Shown: positions 25,001 to 33,691 of the stretch, piece after piece
How the letters are laid out: each line of letters begins with the position of its first letter
Position numbering within the stretch: the stretch's first letter is position 1
Source of the DNA: an uncultured Bacteroidota bacterium
Lineage (GTDB): Bacteria; Bacteroidota; Bacteroidia; Bacteroidales; VadinHA17
Assembly: GCA_903824785.1 (NCBI GenBank)
Contig: CAIJYD010000051.1
Coordinates: 1 to 45,925 of the forward strand
DNA length: 45,925 nt
Reading direction: 5' to 3'
Translations under genes and position numbers: made by a program
Notes under the pieces: generated by a model
The model's input: only the letters and a program-made list of their open reading frames with translations
The model's database searches: none
What the model was told of the DNA's origin: nothing

Positions 25001-26854
25001 ATGATCAGAAAGATAATCCCATATTTAGTATTACTTTATTATTGTTCCATAAACACATCTGCCCAGGAGATTGTAACAGGGCTACAATCGAATTACCCTA
25101 TTTCTGAGAACAGGGAAAATCAGAAAAAAAACAAAGCTGAAAGCACCTCAGATACTCTGGAACTTCCTCTTTTCGATGATTTCTCAGGCCATTCAGTTGT
25201 TCCTGATAATAAAAAATGGCTCGACGACTTTGTATTTATCAATAACACCTATTCCAACAGGCAGATAACTGAAGGAGTAGCCACTTTTGATGCACTCGGG
25301 AATACCGGAAGGTTATATGAGACTTCTACTTCAACGGGCTTTGAAGCAGACAGGCTTACATCAAAACCACTGAATCTGAACTATTCAGCTTCAGATAATA
25401 TCTGGCTCAGCTTCTTATATCAGCCCGGCGGTCTGAGCGATCTGCCTGAACAAAAAGACAGTATTACACTTCAGCTCTTTGCTCCTGAAGAGAAGAAGTG
25501 GTATTCTGTATGGAAGGCAGAAGGAGATACAGTTCAAAGATTCAGACCGGTTATCATAAATATTAATCAGACACAATTTCTGAAAAAAGGATTTCAGTTC
25601 CGGTTTATAAATTATGCAAGTCTGAGCCCAAACCTCAGCGACCCTTCGATGGTTGGAAATTGTGATATATGGAACATCGATTATGTGCTGGTCGACAAAA
25701 ACAGAAATTCAGGAGATACCGTCTTTGCCGATGTCTCTTTCAGGCTCCCTCTTCGTTCTCTTCTGAAAACACATGAGGCAATGCCATGGAAACAATTCAG
25801 ACAGATCGAGCTTCAGGAGATGGGATCATCTATAACGGTTCAGTACCGGAATAACGATACAATTACCAGAAATGTAACCCGAAATTTCGAAATCTGGGAT
25901 GTTTACAAAAATTCAGAATCACATTTTTTTTCTGCCGGAGCTTCAAATATCGACCCTTTGACCAATTTTAATTACAGAGCAAACCTCATCTATACCTTTA
26001 ATACTGAGAATACTGATTCTGCCCTTTTCAGAATAAAGTGTTCCCTGAAAACAGATGAGTTTGATCCCAAAGAAAACGACACACTGGTCTATTTTCAGGT
26101 TTTTAAAAACTATTTTGCATTCGATGATGGCTCTTCCGAAGGGGGATACGGAATTAACGGACTGGGATCAAGAAATGCGATGGCTGCCTACAAATTTACC
26201 TCATTTATGACTGACACACTGAGAGCTATACGTATATGCTTCAACGACAGTTATCTGAATGCCAATGTGAGAACATTCGACCTTATGGTATGGGACAACA
26301 ATAACGGGATTCCCGGAAATGTTATTTATACAACTGAGGAGGTTATTGTTGAACAGGGTGAATCAGTAAATGGTTTTTACACCTACACTATTCCTGAAGG
26401 AGTTATGGTAGATGGCGTGTTTTATATCGGATGGAAGCAGCGCTCAGAAACCTTTCTTGATGTCGGCCTCGACGTAAATACCCCAAATGCCGGAAAGCAG
26501 TTTTTCTGGTTGAACGGAGAATGGAACAAGTCAAAGATCACGGGAAGCATTATGATAAGACCGGTTGTTGGGGACCCTCTTAAAGTAACATCTCTTGAGG
26601 ATACCTATTCCGGGAAAAAAATGGTAAGTATATGGCCTAACCCGGCAACCGATCACATTAATATTGACACAGGAGAACTGCAATTTACAGGATTATCATA
26701 TATAACAATTCTGGACCTTCAGGGGCGCCAGATGATAAAAGTGCCAAATACCGGGCAGGTTGATATCTCTTCTCTTAACGAAGGGGTTTATATTGTTATC
26801 ACAAGTGTGAATGGAGTTCCTGCAGGGTATAACAGGTTAATAAAAACAAGGTAA
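25001..26854 (+). CDS. secreted protein with T9SS C-terminal sorting domain
   Basis: 617 residues. A signal peptide (about 1-21, ending TSA before Q) leads into a large beta-rich region with repeated jelly-roll-like strands (LFDDFSGHSVVPDNKKWLDD, FAFDDGSSEGGYG). The last 75 residues are a type A sorting domain (VSIWPNPATDHINID, LDLQGRQM, ISSLNEGVYIV), which directs proteins through the type IX secretion system and is removed at the cell surface. No catalytic motif was recognised. It lies between the PASTA and pseudouridine synthase genes with gaps of five and eight bases, so it is part of their operon. Confidence 0.88.
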   Translation: MIRKIIPYLVLLYYCSINTSAQEIVTGLQSNYPISENRENQKKNKAESTSDTLELPLFDDFSGHSVVPDNKKWLDDFVFINNTYSNRQITEGVATFDALGNTGRLYETSTSTGFEADRLTSKPLNLNYSASDNIWLSFLYQPGGLSDLPEQKDSITLQLFAPEEKKWYSVWKAEGDTVQRFRPVIININQTQFLKKGFQFRFINYASLSPNLSDPSMVGNCDIWNIDYVLVDKNRNSGDTVFADVSFRLPLRSLLKTHEAMPWKQFRQIELQEMGSSITVQYRNNDTITRNVTRNFEIWDVYKNSESHFFSAGASNIDPLTNFNYRANLIYTFNTENTDSALFRIKCSLKTDEFDPKENDTLVYFQVFKNYFAFDDGSSEGGYGINGLGSRNAMAAYKFTSFMTDTLRAIRICFNDSYLNANVRTFDLMVWDNNNGIPGNVIYTTEEVIVEQGESVNGFYTYTIPEGVMVDGVFYIGWKQRSETFLDVGLDVNTPNAGKQFFWLNGEWNKSKITGSIMIRPVVGDPLKVTSLEDTYSGKKMVSIWPNPATDHINIDTGELQFTGLSYITILDLQGRQMIKVPNTGQVDISSLNEGVYIVITSVNGVPAGYNRLIKTR

Positions 26855-26862
26855 ACTATAAA

Positions 26863-27900
26863 ATGGCAGAAGAAGAATCATTTGACCAGCAGGAACTCTT
26901 TGAACATTTCAGGTTTAAGGCCGATCCGAGGCAATCACTTCTCAGGATAGATAAATATCTTTCCGACAGAATAGAAAATGCCTCACGTACCCGTGTTCAG
27001 AATGCAGCCAATGCAGGTAATATTCTCGTAAATAACCATCCCGTTAAACCCAACTATAAAGTTAAACCGGGTGATATCGTACAGGTTGTATTACCAACAC
27101 CTCCGAGAGATACTGAACTTATTGCAGAAAATATACCCCTGAATATTGTCTATGAAGATGATGATGTTCTGGTAGTTAACAAAGAGCCAGGAATGGTTGT
27201 ACATCCTGCTTACGGGAATTACACCGGCACTCTGGTAAATGCCCTGATGTGGCATTTCAAAGATCTTCCGCTTTTCAGTACAGGAGAAAGCAGACCCGGG
27301 CTGGTTCACAGGATAGATAAGAACACCTCAGGGATTCTTGTAATAGCTAAAAATGAATTTGCCCTGAACCGGCTCTCCAAACAGTTTTTTGACCGTACAA
27401 CCGACCGCAGATATAATGCACTTGTATGGGGGATTCCGGATCCCAGAGAGGGAACAATTACAGGAAACATCGGAAGAAGTGCCAAAGACAGAAAAGTAAT
27501 GCAGGTTTTCAGGGATGAAAGTGAAGGCAAAAATGCCATTACTCATTACAAGGTTTTAGAGGATTTCGGATATATTTCATTTGTAGAATGCAAGCTTGAG
27601 ACCGGACGTACACATCAGATCCGGGTCCATTTCAGTCATATTAAACACCCTCTTTTCAATGATGAGGAATATGGAGGAAATCAGATAATTAAGGGGACAA
27701 CCTTTACAAAGTACCAGCAGTTCATCAAAAACTGTTTTAAAATATTACCGCGCCAGGCACTTCATGCAAAATCGCTGGCGTTCGACCATCCTGTTACCGG
27801 AAAAAGACTCACCTTCGACTCCGATCTGCCTGATGATATGCAACAGGTTATAGATAAATGGAGAAAATATATTGCAGGCAGGGAATCTGAAAATGTTTAG
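26863..27900 (+). CDS. RluD-type 23S rRNA pseudouridine synthase
   Basis: 345 residues of the RluA/RluD family. An S4 RNA-binding domain is at about 28-75 (DKYLSDRIENASRTRVQNAA). The catalytic domain follows, with D152 in HRIDKNTSGILV, RRYNALVWG and TGRTHQIRVHF. It isomerises uridines, most likely in helix 69 of 23S rRNA if it is the RluD member, but the exact target cannot be read from the sequence. It is the last gene of the PASTA-T9SS unit. A perfect hairpin begins at its stop codon. Confidence 0.93.
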   Translation: MAEEESFDQQELFEHFRFKADPRQSLLRIDKYLSDRIENASRTRVQNAANAGNILVNNHPVKPNYKVKPGDIVQVVLPTPPRDTELIAENIPLNIVYEDDDVLVVNKEPGMVVHPAYGNYTGTLVNALMWHFKDLPLFSTGESRPGLVHRIDKNTSGILVIAKNEFALNRLSKQFFDRTTDRRYNALVWGIPDPREGTITGNIGRSAKDRKVMQVFRDESEGKNAITHYKVLEDFGYISFVECKLETGRTHQIRVHFSHIKHPLFNDEEYGGNQIIKGTTFTKYQQFIKNCFKILPRQALHAKSLAFDHPVTGKRLTFDSDLPDDMQQVIDKWRKYIAGRESENV

Positions 27901-27920
27901 CCTGATAAACTCAGGCTAAA
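27896..27920. terminator. candidate bidirectional hairpin at the pseudouridine synthase stop
   Basis: TTTAGCCTGA (27896-27905) pairs perfectly over ten bases with TCAGGCTAAA (27911-27920), leaving a five-base loop. It overlaps the stop codon and lies between convergent transcripts. There is no strong T run on either side, so its role as a terminator is only likely. Confidence 0.5.
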
Positions 27921-27946
27921 GTACATATAATCAGACTATATAAGAG

Positions 27947-27968
27947 AAAATTCCGGAATAGTATTCCG
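27947..27968 (-). terminator. candidate terminator of the lemA-TPM operon
   Basis: CGGAATA (27954-27960) and TATTCCG (27962-27968) form a palindrome 12 bases beyond the last TPM gene. On the minus strand it is followed by a short T run (TTTT opposite 27947-27950). The stem is short. Confidence 0.4.
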
Positions 27969-27979
27969 TTGTGAAGCAG

Positions 27980-28795
27980 CTACCAGCTTCCGCCGGCACC
28001 ACCTCCGCCAAAGCTTCCGCCACCGAAGCCGCCGAATCCGCCACCGCCACCTCCACCACCTGAGAATCCGCCCCAGCTTCCGCTATGAGAGTCTCTTCCT
28101 GAGCCCATCATGCTAAGAAGTAACCAGAATGGCAATCCGCCTGAACTGATATTTCTACTGTTCGATCCTCCAGATTTTCTGGAGATAAAAGATAAAATAA
28201 TGATTATTGCAAAAATCGCTATTCCTATTGAAGAACCTCTTGCATCATTTTTCTTTGCCCTCTTCCCATAGTCTGTAGCTGTATATTCTCCACGGGTAAG
28301 TGACATTATTGAACCTGCTGCATTACTTAGTCCTCCAAAGTAGTCTCCGTTCCTGAATGCGGGAAGGATTTCGTTATCCACTATTTCTCCGCAGGTTATA
28401 TCAGGAATAACACCTTCAAGTCCATATCCCTGTGCAATAAATACTTCGCCTTTCGAATCAATAGTTTTTGGTTTTACGAGAATCACAACACCATTATTCA
28501 AACCCTTCTGACCAATCCCCCACTTCTCTGCCAGTCGCTGGGCATAGTCTGAAGGGGCATATCCACTAAGTGACGGAACAATAACTATTGCTATCTGAGT
28601 TGATGTTGAGTCGTTGAAAGCAACCAGTTTTGACTCAAGAATAGTTGTCTCCTCACCATTAAGGAGGCCGGCAAAATCGTTTACAAGTCTGGGTGGAACG
28701 GCCCTGTCAGGAATATCCTGAGAGAAGAGATTATTTCCCGGAACAGCAAAAAGCAGAACTGCCAGGGTTAGTAAATACAAACTTATTTTTCTCAT
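27980..28795 (-). CDS. secreted/membrane TPM-domain protein with glycine-rich tail
   Basis: 271 residues. A signal peptide (about 1-25) is followed by a TPM domain at about 37-165 (VNDFAGLLNGEETTILESKL, IAIVIVPSLSGYAP, GVVILVKPK, IAQGYGLEG). A transmembrane helix lies near 190-207, and the protein ends in a glycine-rich tail ending GGAGGSW. This is the YgcG-like architecture common beside lemA. The biochemical role in bacteria is unclear; some TPM proteins have been described as phosphatases and others as having photosystem II repair roles in plants. It is the third gene of the unit with lemA and the shorter TPM gene. Confidence 0.88.
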   Translation of the reverse strand: MRKISLYLLTLAVLLFAVPGNNLFSQDIPDRAVPPRLVNDFAGLLNGEETTILESKLVAFNDSTSTQIAIVIVPSLSGYAPSDYAQRLAEKWGIGQKGLNNGVVILVKPKTIDSKGEVFIAQGYGLEGVIPDITCGEIVDNEILPAFRNGDYFGGLSNAAGSIMSLTRGEYTATDYGKRAKKNDARGSSIGIAIFAIIIILSFISRKSGGSNSRNISSGGLPFWLLLSMMGSGRDSHSGSWGGFSGGGGGGGGFGGFGGGSFGGGGAGGSW

Positions 28796-28800
28796 TTTCG

Positions 28801-29250
28801 TTACTCCCCCTTAATTTTATCAAATGAAATCTCATCGGACAGTTCATTAACATCGTCCTTACTATAAGGGAAATGAGTCTTTAGCTGTTTCCCTGCAAGC
28901 AGGATTCCTTCTGAAAGTCCTTCTGTGAATTTTCCTTCCCTGAAATTTTTCTGAAGAAGCTCTTTTGTCTCATCCCAGAAACCGGCAGGCACTTTTGCAT
29001 TAATACCGGCGTCGCCAATTAGAGCGAATTTTTTGTCGCTTACAGCAAGGTAGAACAGGACCCCGTTACGTTCGGCAGTATTATGCATGGCCAGTTTTTT
29101 AAAGATCCATGCCGCCCTGTCGAGAACTTCGCCTGAGCATTTGGTTTCAATATGGACCCTGATCTCGCCCGAGGTTGCCTTCTCGGCTTCCTTTACAGAT
29201 ACAAGTATCTGAGCCTGTTGTTCTTTGGTAAAGAACGCTGAAGCTTTCAT
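28801..29250 (-). CDS. soluble TPM-domain protein
   Basis: 149 residues. A single TPM domain covers most of the chain (VKEAEKATSGEIRVHIETKC, NGVLFYLAVSDKKFALIGDAG, EGLSEGILLAGKQLKTHFPY). There is no signal peptide and no transmembrane helix, so it should remain in the cytoplasm, unlike its neighbour. It lies 18 bases after lemA and 5 bases before the larger TPM gene, so the three are co-transcribed. Its role is unknown beyond the family. Confidence 0.88.
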   Translation of the reverse strand: MKASAFFTKEQQAQILVSVKEAEKATSGEIRVHIETKCSGEVLDRAAWIFKKLAMHNTAERNGVLFYLAVSDKKFALIGDAGINAKVPAGFWDETKELLQKNFREGKFTEGLSEGILLAGKQLKTHFPYSKDDVNELSDEISFDKIKGE

Positions 29251-29268
29251 TATATAGCAGGTATTATA

Positions 29269-29871
29269 TTAAAATTTAACTTCCGGGGCCTTTTCAGCAC
29301 CTTCAACAGCATCAAAATATGGTTTCGACTGGAAGCCAAACATACCGGCAATAAAGTTTTGCGGGAACCTTTTGACATATGTATTATAGCCCCTTGCGAG
29401 ATCATTGAATTTTCTTCTCTCAACAGAGATCCTGTTCTCAGTACCTTCAAGTTCTACCTGAAGATCTCTGAAATTCTGAGTTGCCTTGAGCTCAGGATAC
29501 TTCTCAACCACAACCATCAGACGTGACAAAGCTGAGGAGACCTGTCCCTGCGCCTGCTGAAACTGCTGCATATTTTCTGCAGTCATTTTCGTAGGGTCGA
29601 TAGAAACGGAAGTAGCTTTGGATCTGGCTTCAATTACCTGAGTGAGAGTAGTCTGCTCAAAATTGGCAGCACCTTTAACAGTATTGACGAAGTTTGGAAT
29701 AAGATCTGACCTGCGCTGATAGGCAGTCTCAACATTGCCCCACTGGCTGGTAACATCTTCATTCATTGTAACCATACCATTATAAACCTTTGTACCCCAA
29801 AGCACTACACTTATTACAACAAGCGCCAGAAAAGCAACTATAATAATTCCGATTAAACATCCTTTTTTCAT
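29269..29871 (-). CDS. lemA: LemA family protein
   Basis: 200 residues. One N-terminal transmembrane helix (about 5-28) is followed by the LemA coiled helical domain: NVETAYQRRSDLIPNFVNTV, FRDLQVELEGTENRISVERR and YNTYVKRFPQNFIAGMFGF are family hallmarks. The start at MKKGCLIG was preferred over a frame opening nine codons upstream because it places the helix at the N terminus. Its function is not firmly known. Coupling to TPM-domain genes is widespread across bacteria. It is the first gene of the three-gene unit and has a good promoter. Confidence 0.93.
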   Translation of the reverse strand: MKKGCLIGIIIVAFLALVVISVVLWGTKVYNGMVTMNEDVTSQWGNVETAYQRRSDLIPNFVNTVKGAANFEQTTLTQVIEARSKATSVSIDPTKMTAENMQQFQQAQGQVSSALSRLMVVVEKYPELKATQNFRDLQVELEGTENRISVERRKFNDLARGYNTYVKRFPQNFIAGMFGFQSKPYFDAVEGAEKAPEVKF

Positions 29872-29895
29872 TTTATCTCTTTTTAAAAGTTTCAA

Positions 29896-29924
29896 CAAAG
29901 GTAATATATCTGCAGATTATTCAA
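29896..29924 (-). promoter_or_regulatory. promoter of the lemA-TPM operon
   Basis: On the minus strand, TTG at 29924-29922 (within ATATTG) and TACCTTTG at 29903-29896 are separated by 18 bases, close to the Bacteroidota -33/-7 arrangement. The -7 box lies 24 bases before the lemA start codon. Confidence 0.6.
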
Positions 29925-30033
29925 TATCAAATGATTTGATTTTTTAATAAACGGTTCTTCAAATGGGGTCTGGGTCATCATGCACCGCTGATATTTTATC
30001 TATGTTTTCAAGGTTTTACATCGCTAAAATGAG

Positions 30034-30041
30034 TAATTTTG
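30034..30041 (+). promoter_or_regulatory. -7 promoter box of ddl
   Basis: TAATTTTG matches TAnnTTTG and lies 21 bases before the ddl start codon. A T-rich patch at 30014-30017 is a weak -33 candidate. Confidence 0.5.
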
Positions 30042-30062
30042 GTCTGAATAATTAAACAGGAT

Positions 30063-31034
30063 ATGAAGACTATTGCTATAGTTGCCGGTGGGGACTCTTC
30101 AGAATATGAGGTTTCGGTAAAGAGTGCCCGTGAAGCCGGCAGAATATTATCATCAGAATATAATATATATATCATAATGATAAAAGGTACCAGCTGGTTC
30201 TGGGAGGATCAAAAAGGCCGTTATCATAATGTTGACAAGAATGATTTCACACTGGTTGCTGATGGAGACAGAATCCGTTTTGATGCTGTATTTATTGCAA
30301 TCCATGGCACTCCGGGGGAAAATGGCTTACTCCAGGGCTATTTCGACATGATGGGGATCCCTTATTCCAGTTGCGGTGCATTCTGCTCTGCCCTTACATT
30401 TAATAAACAGGCATGCAAGCTGTTTCTGAAAGAGTATAATATTCCAATGGCCGAGGCCATCCTGATCAGAAAAGGTGACAAAACCGAAACAAAAGAGATT
30501 ATTAAGAAGATTGGCCTCCCCTGTTTTGTTAAGCCAAACGACAGCGGGTCGAGTTTTGGGGTTTCAAAGGTAAAAAAGGAGGAAGAGCTGGCCGGAGCAA
30601 TTGAATTTGCGTTTAAAGAGAGCAGCGAAGTTCTTATTGAAGCCTTTATGAATGGCCGGGAGGTGGCTTGCGGAGTTGTTAAAACCAGAAATAAATCAAT
30701 AATCCTTCCGATAACTGAGATTATCAGCAAGAATGAGTTTTTCGACTTTGAGGCAAAATATACTCCGGGAAAATCAGATGAGGTTACACCTGCTGATCTG
30801 CCGCCATCTGTTACAGCCGAAATTCAGCGGCTCAGCTCCCTCGTCTATGATCTTCTTGGATGTAAAGGGATTGTAAGGGTTGATTTCATAGTGGTTGACC
30901 AGAAACCACGGTTCCTTGAGATAAATACAGTTCCGGGAATGACTGAAGAAAGCCTTGTTCCAAAACAGATTCAGGCTGCCGGTATATTACACGCAGACCT
31001 CTACTCGATGGTACTGGAGGATCTGTTTACTTAG
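30063..31034 (+). CDS. ddl: D-alanine--D-alanine ligase
   Basis: 323 residues. Ddl joins two D-alanines with ATP, giving the dipeptide that the MurF half of the fusion at 5723-8185 attaches. The ATP-grasp fold shows HGTPGENG at 81-88, VKPNDSGSSFGVSKV at about 156-170, and VRVDFIVVDQKPRFLEINT and PGMTEESLVPKQ near the C terminus. Length is normal. It follows the PASTA-RluD unit, as in related genomes, but is separated from it by the opposing lemA-TPM operon and has its own promoter. Confidence 0.95.
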   Translation: MKTIAIVAGGDSSEYEVSVKSAREAGRILSSEYNIYIIMIKGTSWFWEDQKGRYHNVDKNDFTLVADGDRIRFDAVFIAIHGTPGENGLLQGYFDMMGIPYSSCGAFCSALTFNKQACKLFLKEYNIPMAEAILIRKGDKTETKEIIKKIGLPCFVKPNDSGSSFGVSKVKKEEELAGAIEFAFKESSEVLIEAFMNGREVACGVVKTRNKSIILPITEIISKNEFFDFEAKYTPGKSDEVTPADLPPSVTAEIQRLSSLVYDLLGCKGIVRVDFIVVDQKPRFLEINTVPGMTEESLVPKQIQAAGILHADLYSMVLEDLFT

Positions 31035-31094
31035 CCGCAGAACCCTGCAGACAACCAGAATTATTATAACCAGACAATTAGCCAATGAATATGT

Positions 31095-32495
31095 TTACTG
31101 CTTTTCTTTGGCCATTTTCAAGGCGCTTGTAGTAATAAAATATTTTGTGATCATATTGGGCACTTCCCATTCCGGCAGATTACCGGCTTTAAGATACTCC
31201 AGAAATTTAGCAGTGACCTGGCCAAAATGCTCCTCGTGACTAACTCTGTATTTTACAGGTACCGATAATTTAAGAGAGTTCTGATTTATTGCAACTGAAC
31301 CCAAACTATCATAAGGAAAGGAAGAGAGTGCTTCTTTCAGTTTTACGTTGAAATCGTTCATAGCAATTCCTTTAACATTCTCAACATACAGTGTAGGAAC
31401 ATAATTCTCATCAGGACCCTGCTTAATGACAAGATCGCACCTTGTTCCGTGCATAACCGAGTAATGGGTATCTCCGCCTCCGGGGGGTGCAGAATATTTC
31501 CATTCAACAGAAACTTTTGCAAATACTCCTTTCAATTTGTAAACCATTTCGCCGTTGGAAAAGACATTGAGAGTGCCATTTTTTACATCTTTCTGAAGAT
31601 AATCCGGAAAACTGTCAAGCCCTGTAACACCTTTAAATTCATCTTTTGAGATCATCGTTGGCCATCTTTTTGCCGAAACCATCGATACGTCGCCTGTTGA
31701 CAGGATCTGCTCAGGAAAACATGCCCACTGAATAAGATCGACAAGATGTGTTGTTACGTCAACAATCCCTTCACCCTGCTGCTGAACATCAAAAAACCAG
31801 GCAGGACGAATCAGAGGAGTTCCTGAAACAAGCTTGGAAAAATGGTGAACACTCACCTTTGTAACAGCAGGCTCTTCCCTGGTTCCTGTCATAAGAGTAC
31901 CAAAGACTTCCGCTTTCTGAGAAAGCATTTTCTGCAGAATGGAATTCACTTCAAATCTCTCCGTCATTATATCATACAAAAGCAGGCCGCTTTTTTTCGC
32001 ACCGGCAAAAGCTGCTTCAAGGGCAGGGAAATCTTCAGGTGAAATAATCATTGGCTTATCTGCCAGAACATTGATCCCGGCATTAATGGATTTTGTAATA
32101 TATTCTGCTTTTATCCTGTTGTTGCCTGATAGAACAACAACATTTCCGGCTTTTTCTTGAAGCATCTTTTCAAAAAAGTCATTCCCCGTATATACAATCT
32201 CATTCCATGATGTCGGATTAACAGGTCTGCTGTTATAGGCTTTTATCCTGTTCAGATGCTGAATATAATCAGGCCCCTCAGGTGCATATAAATGTACATC
32301 AGTAGATACCTGGTCGTACATAGTTTTCTGAACCAGCGCGGCATGAAAATGGCCGGGATCGACAGTTAGTAGTTTTACCTGAGTTTTGCTTTCCATTGAA
32401 CCATCGGATTTACCTGTTTGTTGTTTTGAATTACCCGTTCCGCAGGAGAACAAAACGAGAGCAAACAGAAGGATTATTAAAGACAGTTTTTTCAT
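31095..32495 (-). CDS. Gfo/Idh/MocA-type oxidoreductase lipoprotein
   Basis: 466 residues. The signal peptide ends in a lipobox with C18 (ALVLFS-C), so the protein is exported and lipid-anchored, unusual for a dinucleotide-dependent fold. A Rossmann-like N-terminal half (KLLTVDPGHFHAALVQKTMY, VVVLSGNNRIKAEYITKSIN, VLADKPMI) keeps the lysine-proline pair of Gfo/Idh enzymes. The C-terminal half matches a putative oxidoreductase C-terminal domain of this Bacteroidota family (YSVMHGTRCDLVIKQG). The substrate is unknown; such proteins are often linked to sugar metabolism. It lies 113 bases after the UroD-like gene on the same strand. Confidence 0.87.
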   Translation of the reverse strand: MKKLSLIILLFALVLFSCGTGNSKQQTGKSDGSMESKTQVKLLTVDPGHFHAALVQKTMYDQVSTDVHLYAPEGPDYIQHLNRIKAYNSRPVNPTSWNEIVYTGNDFFEKMLQEKAGNVVVLSGNNRIKAEYITKSINAGINVLADKPMIISPEDFPALEAAFAGAKKSGLLLYDIMTERFEVNSILQKMLSQKAEVFGTLMTGTREEPAVTKVSVHHFSKLVSGTPLIRPAWFFDVQQQGEGIVDVTTHLVDLIQWACFPEQILSTGDVSMVSAKRWPTMISKDEFKGVTGLDSFPDYLQKDVKNGTLNVFSNGEMVYKLKGVFAKVSVEWKYSAPPGGGDTHYSVMHGTRCDLVIKQGPDENYVPTLYVENVKGIAMNDFNVKLKEALSSFPYDSLGSVAINQNSLKLSVPVKYRVSHEEHFGQVTAKFLEYLKAGNLPEWEVPNMITKYFITTSALKMAKEKQ

Positions 32496-32608
32496 TATTC
32501 AATATTTTTTTATTTGTTTTTCTGACGCAATGTTGCTAAAGTGTGTGTGGGCTAAGTTAAATAAAATCAATTACTATTTGTATTCATTTTTTCAGATCCT
32601 TTTCAGAA

Positions 32609-33640
32609 TTAATAATTTCTGACAGCCTTGATAAATGCATTTATATTAGCATCATTAACATCAGGTGGCATCCCACCCCCGGCCGACCATACAATCCGGT
32701 CGTGTATTGAAATTTCGCCCAGGGCTTTCTTTACTGCTTCTTCAACCTGAAAAGGAGTACCGGCGGCGAGAACATCCCTTGGAGGGATATTGCCTACAAG
32801 TACAACTCCAGGGCCTGCAAGGTCACGGATCTCACCCATCAAATGGTTAAAAGAAAAATTGAACATATTTACACCCATTTCAGTCAGGTGCTTTGCAGTT
32901 ATCAGGCCTTCAGCATCGTTATGAAGAAACCGTACTTTAACACCGGCCGATTCAAATATTCTTTTAAAATATGGAATTACAAATTCCTGAAACTCAACCT
33001 CTCCAACGAAACCTATAATATCGTCAAGTATCAAAACTCCCTCAATAGATGGGAAACACTCCTTCTGCCAGGCTATCCAGTCGCAAATAAAAACGGAAAT
33101 TTTCTCAAGGAGTCTGTGGGTTCCTTCAGGATCCATGGTGATAGCCATCATGAATTCGGTTGTTCCCATAAGAAAACTTGCAATATTCAAAGGTCCTCTT
33201 GCAACGGCAAATCTTATCTGATGATCTGCCCTGACAATTGCTTCCTGATTTATTTTAAGCCGGTTGATCATGAAAGGCAATAGCCCGTCGGTTTTCACAT
33301 TGGGTTGCGGAAGCGATCCGGCTTCTTCAATCCCTGAAAGGATCCTCTCCGCATGAGGCAGCCCTTTCTCAAGAAATATCATACGCGAACCAAATGCTGA
33401 TGGCTCAGTACACATCCCATATTCTGACCAGAATGAGGGAAGGAACCACACATCCGGAAATGTCTCAGCTGCTTTCATATTTGATTTCAGCCAGAGATCG
33501 TCTGACGAATAATAGTCAGTATTTGAGATACCATACCATCCCGGGATCCAGGGGCTGTCGATAATAAATCCTACCGGCCGGTAATTCAGTTTCTTACCGT
33601 CAATAAGCGCTGTAAGATCGTTCCATGAAGAGTTGCGCAT
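32609..33640 (-). CDS. uroporphyrinogen decarboxylase/methyltransferase-like protein
   Basis: 343 residues with the UroD/MtaA TIM-barrel pattern: VARGPLNIASFLMGTTEFMM, VLILDDIIGFVGEVEFQEFV, HNDAEGLI and VLVGNIPP. It is unlikely to be HemE, because the HemE N-terminal substrate motif is not seen. The thiol-methyltransferase relatives bind zinc through HxC and a later SxGC motif; here those positions read H240-N-D242 and SAGGG (319-323), so the cysteines are missing. The reaction is therefore unknown. It is transcribed from its own -7 box just after gcvP and probably with the downstream lipoprotein oxidoreductase. Confidence 0.8.
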   Translation of the reverse strand: MRNSSWNDLTALIDGKKLNYRPVGFIIDSPWIPGWYGISNTDYYSSDDLWLKSNMKAAETFPDVWFLPSFWSEYGMCTEPSAFGSRMIFLEKGLPHAERILSGIEEAGSLPQPNVKTDGLLPFMINRLKINQEAIVRADHQIRFAVARGPLNIASFLMGTTEFMMAITMDPEGTHRLLEKISVFICDWIAWQKECFPSIEGVLILDDIIGFVGEVEFQEFVIPYFKRIFESAGVKVRFLHNDAEGLITAKHLTEMGVNMFNFSFNHLMGEIRDLAGPGVVLVGNIPPRDVLAAGTPFQVEEAVKKALGEISIHDRIVWSAGGGMPPDVNDANINAFIKAVRNY

Positions 33641-33678
33641 AACTATTGAAGTGGCTGATAATTGTTTTTAATAAAATT

Positions 33679-33686
33679 CAAATGTA
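33679..33686 (-). promoter_or_regulatory. -7 promoter box of the UroD-like gene
   Basis: On the minus strand this reads TACATTTG, a full consensus match, 38 bases before the UroD-like start codon and overlapping nothing but the gcvP 3' spacer. It suggests independent expression from gcvP. Confidence 0.55.
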
Positions 33687-33691
33687 GAAAC

